The notes under the pieces are model-generated. The model did not search any database. It was not told the origin of the DNA and saw nothing but the letters and a program-made list of their open reading frames with translations. DNA of 64,000 nucleotides from Straminergon stramineum. Its lineage: Eukaryota > Streptophyta > Bryopsida > Hypnales > Calliergonaceae. Below, piece by piece: positions 22,986-34,863 of the stretch. The stretch spans positions 129,001 through 193,000 of the forward strand of contig OY987272.1 in NCBI GenBank assembly GCA_963920665.1, given 5' to 3'. Position 1 is the stretch's first letter. The number at the start of each line of letters is the position of its first letter. Position numbers and translations under genes: made by a program.

Positions 22986-23097
22986 CATGTTTATCTCATA
23001 GCTGCTCATATGAATTTAGTGGGATTCGAACCCGGACCACCTAAATGAGATAAATAGCTACTTACAACCAACCATTTAGCTCACAATTTGGTTTTTA
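22986..23097 (-). mobile_element. tRNA-derived SINE-like head
   Basis: On the minus strand there is an excellent B-box GGGTTCGAATCCC (23,021-23,033). About 45 nt upstream is an A-box-like TGAGCTAAATGGTTGG (about 23,075-23,095). The sequence cannot form a complete tRNA. A short inverted repeat 'tttatctcat/atgagataaa' flanks the B-box. Confidence 0.55.
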
Positions 23098-23585
23098 AAT
23101 GAGAATACAATATTCACTTATATGGAAAATCAATATTATCTTTGTTAGGAAAATTTTCTTAAGGACGCTTTGACGACTAGAAACTCTCATTTTAATAGAA
23201 ATTCCATCTTAAAACTACCAAACTGAGTTCCCCTTGACTTAAATTTACTTCAAATCTACTTCGATTTTGAGGCCTCCAAATTGGTATTATTATTTTGGAA
23301 GGTACCCAATCTCCCATTTTAATGAGTATGATGTTATTTCAAGGAAGGTATTGTTTCCAATGAAAATTTATAATTTCCTTCAAGCATTACTGAGGTCTAA
23401 GGTTGATAAATTTATTCCTATGCTAACACCAATGTTTATGAGTTCTCATTACATTTTGCCATTAGATAGACCAACTCTTGGGTAGTGAAACTTAAAAAAA
23501 TAGATTCAATCCACATGTATTCCAATTACTATCTATGAGCTAAATATATATAATTTTTTACATTGTGCATGGAACCTCAATCATA
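23098..23585. other. Intergenic, nothing recognised
   Basis: Only short open frames occur here, for example 23,267-23,485, without a motif. Confidence 0.3.
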
Positions 23586-24060
23586 TGTGTTGACCCCTAA
23601 AGTCCTAAAGTCCCAAAGTCCTTGAGATTTAGGATAGGCTTGTGTGGCCTCAATTCTTATCATGGTTTTCTAAGTTTTTTTGAAGATAGAAAATCACATT
23701 AGCTTTCTAGAAATATAATTCTTATTTCAATCATTGCCTAGGAGCAAAAGTGATGTCACTCTAAGACTAAAATGTAGTTCAAGGGATAACACCCAAAAAA
23801 TCACAAAAAGTTGAATTTTATTAATTTTTAATTTTTTTCTCAAAGATTATATTTTGTATACATGTGAAGCTTGGATTAATTCTATTTAAACTACTTTAAG
23901 GTGAGAAAATTATGGACAATCTTGTTTTTTATGGAATCAAAGCATCTTCTAGAAAAAAATAACTCATAGAATTCATTTCTAAAAAGTTGAAATAGAAATG
24001 AAATTTTTTTGTGTTTTTTTGATGAAAAAAAGGCTTTTGGACTTTAGAGGTTAAGCCACC
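23586..24060 (+). repeat. Inverted copy of the 14.4-kb repeat family
   Basis: 'ttgacccctaaagtcc' at 23,590 begins a piece that is reverse-complementary to 14,405-14,580 (blocks 'tttctcaaagatta', 'acatgtgaagctt', 'attatggacaat', 'agcatcttctagaaa'). The two copies flank the transposase gene in opposite orientation, but both are too diverged and too internal to be terminal inverted repeats of the large element. Confidence 0.5.
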
Positions 24061-24736
24061 AATAAGAATGAATAAAATTTACTTCACATACAAATCTAGC
24101 ATTCAAATAATCTTTTTCAAAGAATATAAAAAGATGAAGGATAGAATAATCTCTTCATAAAAAAAGCTATTTTTTGATAGAAGAAATAAAGATTAAAGGA
24201 TCCTTGACTCCTTGAGGGCGTGGCGTATCTATGCAACTTAGTACTTCCTCTTGCTCTTTTGTACATGCCTTCAAATAATTTTCCATACTTCTTCCTACAT
24301 TTTTCTCATTTTTGATTGAGCTTCCATTGAAACATTTGTGTCTTCTTCTTTATCCTCATAAAAATCATGGACATTGGTTGATTAAATGATTACTAGTAGA
24401 AACATGGTCTACATAGACTAAGCTTAAAGACCTACACTTGAACTAATTTTTCATTAATTGGAGATGAATGACTATTCATGGGGTGAAAACATTCCTAAAT
24501 AAGAACAAGAGTACTTGAAATACTAAGATGAAGCTTAAATACAAAATGAAGCGAGAATTTTGACTATATTACATTTAGTACTTATAAAAGTACAAACAAT
24601 GCTTAAATCAATATCCAAACTATATATGCTTTGGAATTAGTGTTGGTAGAACCAAAAAAGGGTCCCTAGGATCCAAGAGTACCTCCCTTGCACTTTGAGC
24701 CCTTCACAAAGAATTAAAGATTCTTCAAATGACACT
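24061..24736. other. Intergenic, nothing recognised
   Basis: AT-rich, with no gene or repeat recognised. Confidence 0.3.
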
Positions 24737-25630
24737 TGTGAGTCCCTAATTCGTCACCAGGGGCTCACTTTTTTTTTTTTTTTTTTCGTATTTTGTCATT
24801 TTTAATGCATTTTTTTATACAAGAAGCCCTAAAAAGAGTGTAGAACCAAAATAGGAATGCCACATTTTAATATAGTAGTTTATTTTTAGAATATTATAGC
24901 TAGAATGGCCCAACCACGAGTTGTAAATAGGTTAGAACCCAACTAATCGTAGCAAATTGGTTAATTTTGAGTGATGGGCGTATCAAGCTCAAAACCCCAC
25001 ATGGGATGGACATCTCTAGGCTAGATTTGGTCGACAGAACCTTGGTAAGGTATAGGAATCAGTCTCGGAGATAGGTTCTAGTTTCCCCATTCCACTGACG
25101 AAATAGTAGAACCTCAAATTATAGGCTTGCAAATGTCGAAAATATCAAGACGGAACCGTGGAGGAATCTAAGGTGCAAGGAGGGTAGTTTGGAGTTAAAC
25201 CCATGCCTAGGAACCAATGGTGAAATTGGTTCGCCAAGATTCCCCTCAGTGTGGAAGATTCCCCAACCACCGATAATTAAACGAGGAGGTGGATTTTGTC
25301 CCCTTGGGGTTGATGTGTAGAATAAAAACATGAGCCTACACATGTGTCGTGGGATTCCATGGGAGGTTCCACGAAAAGTTTCGGAATTTTTTGATAGTCA
25401 GAAGATGTCTTTCCGGATAGTCAACTACCTAAATCTGGAATGGGAAATTCTTGGAAATTTCCCAAGTGGCAGTAAATTCCCACTAAAAATTATCATAGCT
25501 TCATTTATGTTAATAAAATGCCCAAATAAGTTTCACAACACTCCAATAGTTAGAAGTACCCGAACTTGCAACATTTCTCGACAATTAACGGAAATTAAAG
25601 TCCACGGCGGGTTTGATCGGCGGAGCGGGA

Positions 25631-25641
25631 GCATATAAAAG
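25631..25641 (+). promoter_or_regulatory. TATA-like box of LTR copy 1
   Basis: GCATATAAAAGC is followed by 'agaatgg' and a C/T-rich stretch 'cttctctcactcccccatacc'. The same layout in copy 2 (52,640) reads catatagaag. It is likely the retrotransposon promoter. A second TATA-like site lies about 370 bp downstream. Confidence 0.5.
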
Positions 25642-26504
25642 CAGAATGGAGCGCAAGATAGGTCTTCTCTCACTCCCCCATACCTACTTAGGAGCCTAGG
25701 CTAGTCACTTTGGCTAGAAAAGTCAACCCATAAAGTTGGGATTTTCCTTGGTTTTGTCGTTAAGTTGGCGCTAGGTTTCACTATGATTTTGGAGATAGAA
25801 AAGGGGAAGGGAGGTCTCATGGGTTAAAAATGGTCTTTTGAAGCCAATGGCAGAATTCGTATGTGATTCGGAGTTAATCTCCAAAAGTTAGCTTAGTGGG
25901 CCAGCATAGAATGAAAACCTTGAGTTTTGGATGAAAATCCAAGAAGATAAGGTTAACTTAGATGAACAAGGAGAGGTGGGTGCCCAAGAAAGAGTATTAA
26001 AGGACACCCCTTTTCCTCTCTCACCACCCTCTTTTTGTGTAATTGGGTCCGTTGAGTTCAATTGATGTTGGAATTATGGCATTTGAGCCACAAACCTTGC
26101 AACGGTGTTTTTTGGGCATTTTTGGCCATTATTGTTGTTTTTGGAGTTTGCAAGGTCAATTGTAGGCCCCTTGCCTTTCTTTTTTGTTGAGTGTGGTATT
26201 AACCCATCTAAGCTTGAGCTTGGAAGTTTTTACTAACTTATTAGGTTCTTAGAGCTAGGGTGTTTACTTTTAGAAGACCCTTTCTAGTCACTCTCCTTGT
26301 GGTTTGGTGTACTAACCTTGAAGTAATCCCCTATATGACTAGCAATGCCGCTTCGGGAGGTCTTTATTTCAAGTTATTGATGTTACTAACCCGTGTTGCT
26401 AGGCCTTGAGTGTCCAAGGTCCCTTCCTTGTCGTTGTCCTCGTCCCTAACTATGGCATGTTATTCCTTAGTCGAGAGGCACGAGGGTGTGAGGGTAGTGG
26501 GTTC

Positions 26505-26690
26505 CATTGTACGGCAAAGCTTTGAACCCCTAGGGTAAAAGAATCCTCGTGGTAGGTGAGATAAGTGAAGAGATGGCAAAGCTTTGACCCCGCTATGGTG
26601 AAAAGTCTCAGCAGTGCGTTAAAAGGGGGAAACAACGGCAAAACTTTGAACCCCCTCGGGGTGAAAAGTATTAGCAATGCATTAAAACCA
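26505..26690 (+). repeat. Tandem repeat of about 62 bp in LTR copy 1
   Basis: 'ggcaaagctttgaacccc..ggg.gaaaag' recurs near 26,512, 26,573 and 26,637. The same block is amplified in copy 2 (53,680-53,870). Confidence 0.65.
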
Positions 26691-27024
26691 CCTCACGGGG
26701 GGAATGTGGAACCACGTGGCCCCTCTCCCAACAAGATTTAGTTCCCAAAACACGAGGGGAACAAACCAAGGTTTAGGTCCCAAAAAAGAGGCAATAGAAA
26801 TTAGGGGTCGAGGTTGGCATAAGGAACAATTAGTGACAAGTAGAATAATGCCTCCTTCCAAGCAAATCTAACTCATTACCTCATAGCAAAACCATGACCT
26901 TTTACCCCTCCTATTTTAGGACCTAAGCTAGGGAAAAAAAAATAACAATCCAGTAGCAATCTAAGAGTAGCCCAACAATGCAACAGTAGCCCAGCCACAC
27001 CTCCAACAACCTGAACAAGTAGGG

Positions 27025-27315
27025 GGCCAGGCATTGTGGGTTCCGGCACTGGAGAGAGGTTGGGGCTCAAGAAAGGGTCGGGACTACTGTTCCGATACAA
27101 GCAAGCCAAGTACTTGGGTTCTGGTACGGGAAGGAGCCAAGTACTGGGTGGACTTCGGGGGCCATGTATTGATTTCAGGTACTAGGGTGGGCTCTAGGGA
27201 TCAGGCTTTAGGAGTTTGGGGACTGGAGTGGGCTCTTAGGGTTGGGCACTGAAGGTTCCGCTACTAGGGTGGGCTCTGGGGTCGGGTATTGTAGGGTTCC
27301 AGTATTGGCTAGTCT
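27025..27315 (+). repeat. G-rich minisatellite in LTR copy 1
   Basis: Variable units of about 36-40 bp are built around 'ggttccggtactagggtggg' and 'gggttgggcattg'. At the matching place copy 2 and copy 3 carry other units. Confidence 0.55.
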
Positions 27316-28800
27316 TTGGTTAGCATTGGGGGGGGAAAAGGGTGGTGGATTTTGGTTGTCCAAGACCGAAGGGTACAAGAAAGCTACAATCTAAAATTGG
27401 AAGGAAGAGGAGGGAAGGCCCACAACACAATCAACTATGCTAAGCAAACCGTCGGGGTGGGGAATCCAACTCCCTGTTTCCCACAAACCACCATTGAGGC
27501 AACGAGCAAACAAATAAAAGAATGAATAAGTGACGAGAGAGAAGGACAATTTGAAGATTTGAGGTGGAGGTAGATAGGATAGGAGGAGAAAATCCTCAAG
27601 GCTCACTTAAGCCCCTTGGATTAGAAGTAGGTGATCACCCCAAGATTAAGTGTGAGATGTAAGTGTAGGATGTAAGAAGTAGCTCAACTTGGCAGAGGGA
27701 ATGATGGGTACTTAGGATTATCTTAGTAAGAAGATTAGTGTTAGTTGGGACACCTTAGAGTGTGGGAGAAAAGAAAAGAGAGGAGGACAAAAGAAATAGG
27801 GAGAGAAATCGGAAGTTAATTCCCTACACCCATTTATTTCTTGATTAGAATGGTGGTTTGTTGTCTCACGGGGTGGGAGTTCATGGCGGAGGAGGTAGAG
27901 TTTCTAGGTGGCACGATCGACGGCTCAAGTTCCGAGGTATGAGTTAGACCTCTCCACACTTTCCCTAAGGCTTTAATTAGAGTTTAATAGCTTGGGTTGA
28001 GGCCTACCCCTAAGACAGACCCTTAGGACCGTAGGTCAGGTCATTTCCAGGGGCATAAGCTTAGAGAAGAAGGTCGTGGCTTTCCAAAATCGTAAAGCAC
28101 ACCCAAATCGGGCAAAAATTGAGAAAGTTATGGCCAAATGAAGTTTAGGATGAAGTTGGATGAAGAATAGCTAAACTCCGGGTTAGCCAGGGAATTAAAC
28201 ACCTTAGAAGGAGGGTCCCACCTAGGATCCAGGGCCGAAGAGAAAAGTCAATTCCAAGTTGTAGGTTAGGAGAAATTAGCGGATGAAGTTTGGGTAAGGC
28301 TTGGATGAAAATTCAGGAGAAATCTCCAATAAGGGTCCAATCCCAGATTTGGGTTGGGGAAATCTTTGTGAACCATCCCCCAAACTATCGGATCTTTCTG
28401 AATTACAGAGCTAGGTGTAATTGATGGATGAAGTTTGAGAAACCGAGTAGTATTCAAACTTCATCCAACCATAACTTTGGCTAGGAAGGTCGAATAAGGT
28501 GGAGTCTTATATTTTTAGAAATGGCACAAGATAAACTAGAGGTTTATTAGGATAGTTCTGCCCTGGGGTGTGTCCCACCCAAATCATCCAGCGGGCCCTC
28601 CATTCGGTTAGCCCAAAACATTGGGAGTAGTTTGAGCAAATCTTGCAATTGGGGGTCACTTAGGCACTTAGTAAAAAGATCCATTTCTTGGAAGGCATAG
28701 TGGACCACGCTTAGACACCCGAAAGTAGGAGTCACTTAGTCGAAACCCAGAACTTGGTTGTGTTCACGAATTACCAAGGGTGGGTAATTTGGAGATCACA

Positions 28801-31800
28801 ACCCCCTTAATGTCTACTCTTTGATAGTGAATGCAGACTAGCTCCTGGTTCTAGGGTTGCTTCCCGCTTCTAGGCCTCGACCCTATTCCATGATCGTGAA
28901 AAGTGAACTAGCTAAAGATGAGTAGAAATGGTGGGATCATACCTCAGCTTGAAGTTCCTCTTCTATGTGCTCGTGACTCCCCCTCAATATGTCCCTCGCC
29001 GCCATGTCACTTCCATAGGGTTGGATGCATATTGGATGTAGGTTGGAAGGGAAGATGATTGGTGAGCCTAGCTCTCCACCTTTCCCTCCTTCTTTTGTTG
29101 TAGTTTTGGTAGAGAGAGTGAATGGGGGAGATCGATTGGGGACTATCCTATTCTACTTGCTATCCTCTATTAGTCTATTCCTTCCCTCCCATCCTTTTCT
29201 AATTGCCAACTCCTATTCCCTCTACTATCGTTTTAGTCTACCCTATTGGCTAATTTCTATCCTCTCTACTACCCTTTCATTCTATCCTATTTACTAACCC
29301 TTATTTTGATCGATTTTTCTTTCCCAATCGCCCGGGTTGAATCCCCCAATCCCTAGACAAACCCCCCAGTCGTTGGACGATTCCTGAGGCCAAAGTTGGG
29401 CTTCGATACCTAGCCACCGATATTTGGCACTAGTACTAGTAGTGGAGGCCTAGCTCTCCACACAAATCAAGGGTTGGAAGTGTCGGACATGGGACTCTAG
29501 GAAACACTCCTTCCTTTGATAGCTAGGACCTAGGACTGATTCTTTTTGGGTACTAAATTTTGATTTATTCCCAAAATGTTTTGGGAACTAAACTTTGGAG
29601 GTGACGGCCTTGTAAGGTCAAAGCTCCAACATTGATTTGGGTTTAATCCCAAATCTAAGATTAGGAAGACCTAAGGGTTCGAGGCTTCGCTGTTTGGTGA
29701 GACTTTTAACACACGATCTAAGACTTTAGAACCTAAAGGGTCCAAAGCTTCGCCGTCATGATGGAAACCACAACAATAAGAACAAAGTGAGGCAAGGACA
29801 CCGTATAGAACCTAGGACACTTCCTCCACGTAGCAAGACACAATGGAAGAGAGCAAATGGCCCTAACTACATTTAGAAGACTATTAGCTCAAGACAAGAC
29901 AACCCCACAAGTTCTTAAGCTTTAATAACCACGAAACAAGGGCAAAAGAACTTCAAGACCCCTATCACTTGCACTAGACTCGCTCAAGGGGAGCAAATAC
30001 TACTAAAAGAGAGTTTTGTTCCAACCAAAACTTCTCAAAATGACACTAAGAGACCACCAAAAGAGAGCAAAGACTAGCAAGGAGAGCAAGATAGCAACAA
30101 GAAAACCAACTGGCACCGCCAAGGGTTTTGGGCCAAAATGCCAAAAGTTCCAACAAATAGATCTAATGGACCCAAATACAATTATACAAATGGTATGTAA
30201 AATGGGGTGTTTTAGGAGAGAAGGGCACCCCCTTTATAGAAGGATGGGTACCCTTGTTCCTTTCAAAGTTTACAAGACGGGCAACTCCATTCCCAAAGAT
30301 GGGAACTCTAAAAATCTAGATTTCTTACAACATTTGACCCTTCATAAGATGTTGACTATCCTTGAATTGTGTCTAGATTTCCCCACATGCATAGGTGTTG
30401 ACAACTAAGCCCCTATCTCACAAGTGTCGAGAACCTTGTTCCCAAGCATGGAAACCCTAAACAAATCTAAATCTCTTACAAGATTTGAATCTAAGTAAGA
30501 TGTTGACAATCCTTGGATTGCGTTGGAATTTTCCCACGTGTGAAGGTGTTGACAACTAAGCCCCCATCTTACACATGTCAGAAACCTCATTCCCAAGTAT
30601 GGAAACTTTCTAATTCCAATCCTCCAAGATCTAGGGCTTTAATTGCACGTTGTCTTTTCCGGTTTTCTGTTGTCCATTTCTAACTTTTAGAATTCAACTC
30701 GGATTGGCAAATGGATTGCGCCATTGGCTTCAAAAGGCTATTTTTTGGCCATGAAGACCCCCTCCCCTTTTTCCTTCACAATAAAACCATCGAAACTCAA
30801 CACCATCCCTCATCAAAAAAGGGTTAAAGGTTTAACTTGTTGGTGTTGTCTTTTTTTAGCAAGGTGACCACCCAAGGTGATTTGGAAGGTCCAAGGGAAT
30901 ATGCAAAGACCTTTCATCGACTCCATTTCGAACTCATATGCTCTCAAGACGCCAGTCAAATCCTCCGATCACCCACATTGCCACATCGTTAAATATGGAG
31001 GGGATCTTCCAATTCGGGTACCTCTCGCTATCAAAATGTCACAAAACTTGTCAGGGAGCCTTATTAACATAAAAGAATCTAACCTATTTTTAGTGAGATT
31101 TTACCACCCTCTAGAGAATTTCTACAAATTTCTCATAGTGGATTTCAACGGTTGACCGTCTAGAAAGAGTATTTTTACAAGTCAGAAAATTCCGAGACTT
31201 TTGTGGGACCTTTTAGGGAGTCTCACAACGGTTGTGCAAGCTTATACTCTTACTTTGCACATGTAGGGACGAGGAGGATAAATCCTACCCTCCGCTAATC
31301 AAGTAGAAATAGGGAATCCTTTGGATACGAGGGAATCTTGGCAAAGGGATTTTGCTTCCGATCCCCTAGCATACTCTAGACTCCAATTCCACGCTCGAGA
31401 CTTGTAGATTCCTCCACCAGCCAATCTTGATATCGTAACTCCATTAAGGCTAACAATTGGGCTCTATGGTTTCAATGGTGGGATGGGGAAACAGAACCTA
31501 CTTAGGGATCTCACGAGCTTTTCTCGGTGGAATTCTTAGCTGGCTTGGGCTACTACTTAGCAGGTTTAGGCATAGTAAAGCAACCGCACTCAAATCTACT
31601 AATTTCCACCGTTTGTGGTTCTAATCTATGTACAGGTGGGCATTTAAGGGGTAGCCAGATCGAAAACCCTAAAAGCGACCAAATACCTAATTTGGCATAT
31701 GACAATCTATTTTGGCCTTAGGTTCTTTTTCATGATTTTTACACCTAATTACCTACTAAACTACACAAAGCGGAAAAAAGAAAAACTATAAGTTCCAAGT

Positions 31801-31819
31801 GATGATTTGAGAGCTCACA
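28801..31819 (-). mobile_element. Truncated long LTR of family A, minus strand
   Basis: Read on the minus strand it starts TGTGAGC at 31,819 and follows copy 1. It includes 'ctcggaattttctgac' (31,195) and a TATA-like 'tctataaaggggg' (about 30,230) followed by 'tatttgggtcc'. It breaks off at 28,801, where plus-strand copy 1 ends. The two LTRs are thus tail to tail. The missing 3' part is not on the other side of copy 1. Confidence 0.65.
30285..30600. repeat. 151-bp tandem duplication
   Basis: 'gttgacaactaagccc' lies at 30,397 and 30,548, and 'aagatgttgac.atccttg.attg' recurs at the same spacing. There are two units within the minus-strand LTR. Confidence 0.75.
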
Positions 31820-34638
31820 CTCCTCCGTGCATAGAGCTTTCTCTTCATGCCAATTTTGTGGGTTTTGGACCTATAGTGTGAAAGGTATGGAATTTTTAAA
31901 ATGAAATAATTAAATGAAATTATCTTTTATTTTGAAAAAACCATAACTTTTGCATTGCATGTCCAAATGCCACAGAACAATGTCCTTGCACTCTTTTGTG
32001 CACAAAACTTTCTAATCCTACTAAGAATACAACTTTTTACACCATTTATGGTATAAAGATTATTGAATTTTGAAGGTTTGAGTTATGAAATTATTTTTAC
32101 TTTTATTTTGGCTCTTGCAACCTCTCACACCGCAACAATGCCTTTGCACTCCTTGGTGCATAAAAGATATTGAATTTTGTAGTTTTTAAAAATTCAAAAT
32201 TTCAAAATTTATTTTTACATTTATTTTAATTGTAGCAACAGCACAAAGGCATACTAGTGTATAGTTAAGATCTAAAATGAGAAAAATGTAGCATCATAAA
32301 TTATAATGATTAACTACCCTTAAAAAGAATTATGGAATACCCAATATTAATTTTAAGTCTAGGATTCCATATTCAAATGGTGTAACTAGTATCTTTTAGG
32401 CAAAAAATACTATGTAGGAGTTGGTTTGCCTAGGACAACTGAATTTGGACATAAATTACCAAAATTGTATTAATTCTATATTTTTGATTTCATTGATTTC
32501 ATGTCATTTGTTTTTACTACTCATCTACCTTATTGTACTACCATCCTCTGTACCCAATACTTAAATATTCCCACAATATTCTCTAATACCTAGATAACCT
32601 CATATATGATTCAATACATTCATATGTCAATATATTTGTATTGTCAATTATTAATATGTACAATGAATATTTTCTACTTTCTAAATATTTTTTAGGGCTC
32701 TAGACATTCTAAAATTCTAAATTTTTAAATACTTTTAGAATGAGGGAAAATGCACAATACCCTACACTAGGGTCAAATTCATATCATATAAAAATAATGA
32801 AAATGGCATCTAATAAAATTTTCAGAAATTATGAGGTGGAATAATTTTATAGTGTAGGAAATATTAATGAAAATAATCTTAATGGATAAACATTCAAAAA
32901 AATTCTATACAATATTCCCAAGTACAAATTACAACACTTTCCATCAAAAATATTCACAAATTGCGAAAGGAAGAGAATGTAATCATCTTGTACTATATCT
33001 ATGTCCAAAATTTTAACAAAAAAAATCTCAATGACATGTAAAAAATAGAGCTTAGAATTGAAAGTCTTGTTGAAATATTAGATTTCACTTATTAAATAAA
33101 ATAATTACACCTAAAAATAAAGTATTTTGTATAGGATCCAACAAATTTTACCTTAGGGATGGTAGCATAATAACATGGTGCTTCACTTTTTAGAGTTTGG
33201 GCTTGTGTAAATAGAAAAGAGTCTTAGATTTTTAAATATTTGTTTGTTTGTTAGCTAAGCAGAAAGCCACTTTTATTTAAGGATCACTTAACAAGGATAA
33301 TTCAATAAAGTATTAGTAATAACAATACCATATCAATCATTAGAGACACAAGTGAGTACAAAAGGATATTCATGAGAGTTATTACTTTTGGTCATAAAAA
33401 GTTAAATCTCACTTATATAATGTGATTTTCAAGTACATTGCATTTTCAAAGAGGGATTTGAATTGTTTATTTAAATAATTAATTTGCATTTAAAGTATAC
33501 TATTTTATACACACATATATATAGGCATAAAAAGCAATAAATCTATATCAATTACAAAAAATAGACAAAGAATAGACAACACACATACTCATTAAAATAC
33601 CCAACAAAGGATATGCAAAAAAACAAGTCCATTAGAAAAACAAACCTTAGTAACAACAATGATATGCCATGCAATGAATTTGTTCAATCTATGTGAAGGT
33701 TTGTAAATAAGATACAATTCTAAAATATACAACTTAATCAAAAGCTATGAAATGAATAAGTGTGCATATATGGGGGTGTTGGATGAAATTTACTTACTAA
33801 TTTGTACTAAATGGAGGTCAAATTGTAATTAGGTATATGCTTAAGGAAAAATGGTTGAATATTATATGTCTTGAATTAGAGATGACATCAATTACTTATT
33901 ACATTAATATCAATTATGAAATAGAATACAACTTAGACACAATGAACAACTTTGAACTCATTCATGAATAAGTAATGTTAGAGAAAAATATGATCTACAC
34001 ATACATAGTCAAAGTTCAAGATAATTCATTTGCGCTTCCACTAAACTCATTGTTCATATATTCCTTCAAATCCAAACAAGAATCCATAATAATCCTACGA
34101 GTTGTGAAATTATTCAAAGCCACTTTGAATTTGTTCATAGATATGTATTTTTGATTAAAAAAATTGGTATGTTATACAATTGAATAACAACAATAGGATT
34201 GTAAGTAATAAAAAAATTGTGTCACACCACCTCCTTTGTTATTCGCCTACAAGGAGTAGAGATCCACCCTTGAATGGTAGAATCTACATATCTATTAGAA
34301 ATCTATTAGTTTGATATTGATGTCCATTAACACACATATGATTTTCTATATTCTTTTATATACCTATGTATAAATATAAAACTATTTATTCTTTTATAAA
34401 ATAGACAAATACCACATATACTTCAATTGTCAATGCTAGTTGACCACTATTGTATAGTGATATGCATCTTTCTACATACTAATGCATCTCATTTTGTACA
34501 AGCACACACCATGCCTACTCATTCATTGATCTTAAACATAAAAAATTGATATGTGAATTCGCATAATTCCTTTAGTTGTAGAAAAAAACTTTGAAATAGG
34601 CACAAATATCAATTGACTCTAAAAAATAACGGTGCTAG
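31820..34638. other. AT-rich intergenic stretch
   Basis: There are no open frames with coding character, and long A/T runs. A few copies of 'cactccttggtgcataaa'-type text near 31,810-32,165 hint at an old repeat. Nothing else was recognised. Confidence 0.35.
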
Positions 34639-34863
34639 TATGTGAGCCCAAGAATGTGAGCTTGTGAGCATTGAGCCTACATTACAGGTACCTATAATAT
34701 AGATACCACACACTATAGAAGGTGTATGTATCATAAACACCTATCATATGGGTATTTGTAACATATATACCCTATAATCATAGACGGTTTCTATAGTACA
34801 TACACCTATAACATAGATATGTAGTATTATAGGCTCATAGGCTCACACTCCTATGCTCACATA
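34639..34863. mobile_element. MITE with imperfect terminal inverted repeats
   Basis: It starts TATGTGAGC and ends GCTCACATA. The inner blocks 'tgtgagct', 'tgagc.t' and 'acctataatat' are mirrored towards the right end ('attataggctcataggctcaca'). The whole element is about 225 bp and folds on itself. The target duplication is unclear. Confidence 0.55.

Larger units (their letters stand above)
24737..28800 (+). mobile_element. Long LTR (copy 1), retrotransposon family A
   Basis: It begins TGTGAG and ends ATCACA, 4,064 bp. It is collinear with 51,770-55,789 through most of its length, starting from 'gagtgtaaaaacaaaata', 'tattatagctagaatg', 'aggttagaacccaac', and ending 'aaaagatccatt.cttgga' and 'ggttgtgttcacga'. 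Flanking 5-mers (ACACT and ACCCC) are not an exact target duplication. The LTR is unusually long. Open frames inside are non-coding. Confidence 0.75.

Noticed and set aside
23021..23033. tRNA gene suggested by the GGGTTCGAATCCC T-arm text
   Set aside because: No acceptor stem or anticodon arm can be formed around it; a SINE head explains it better.
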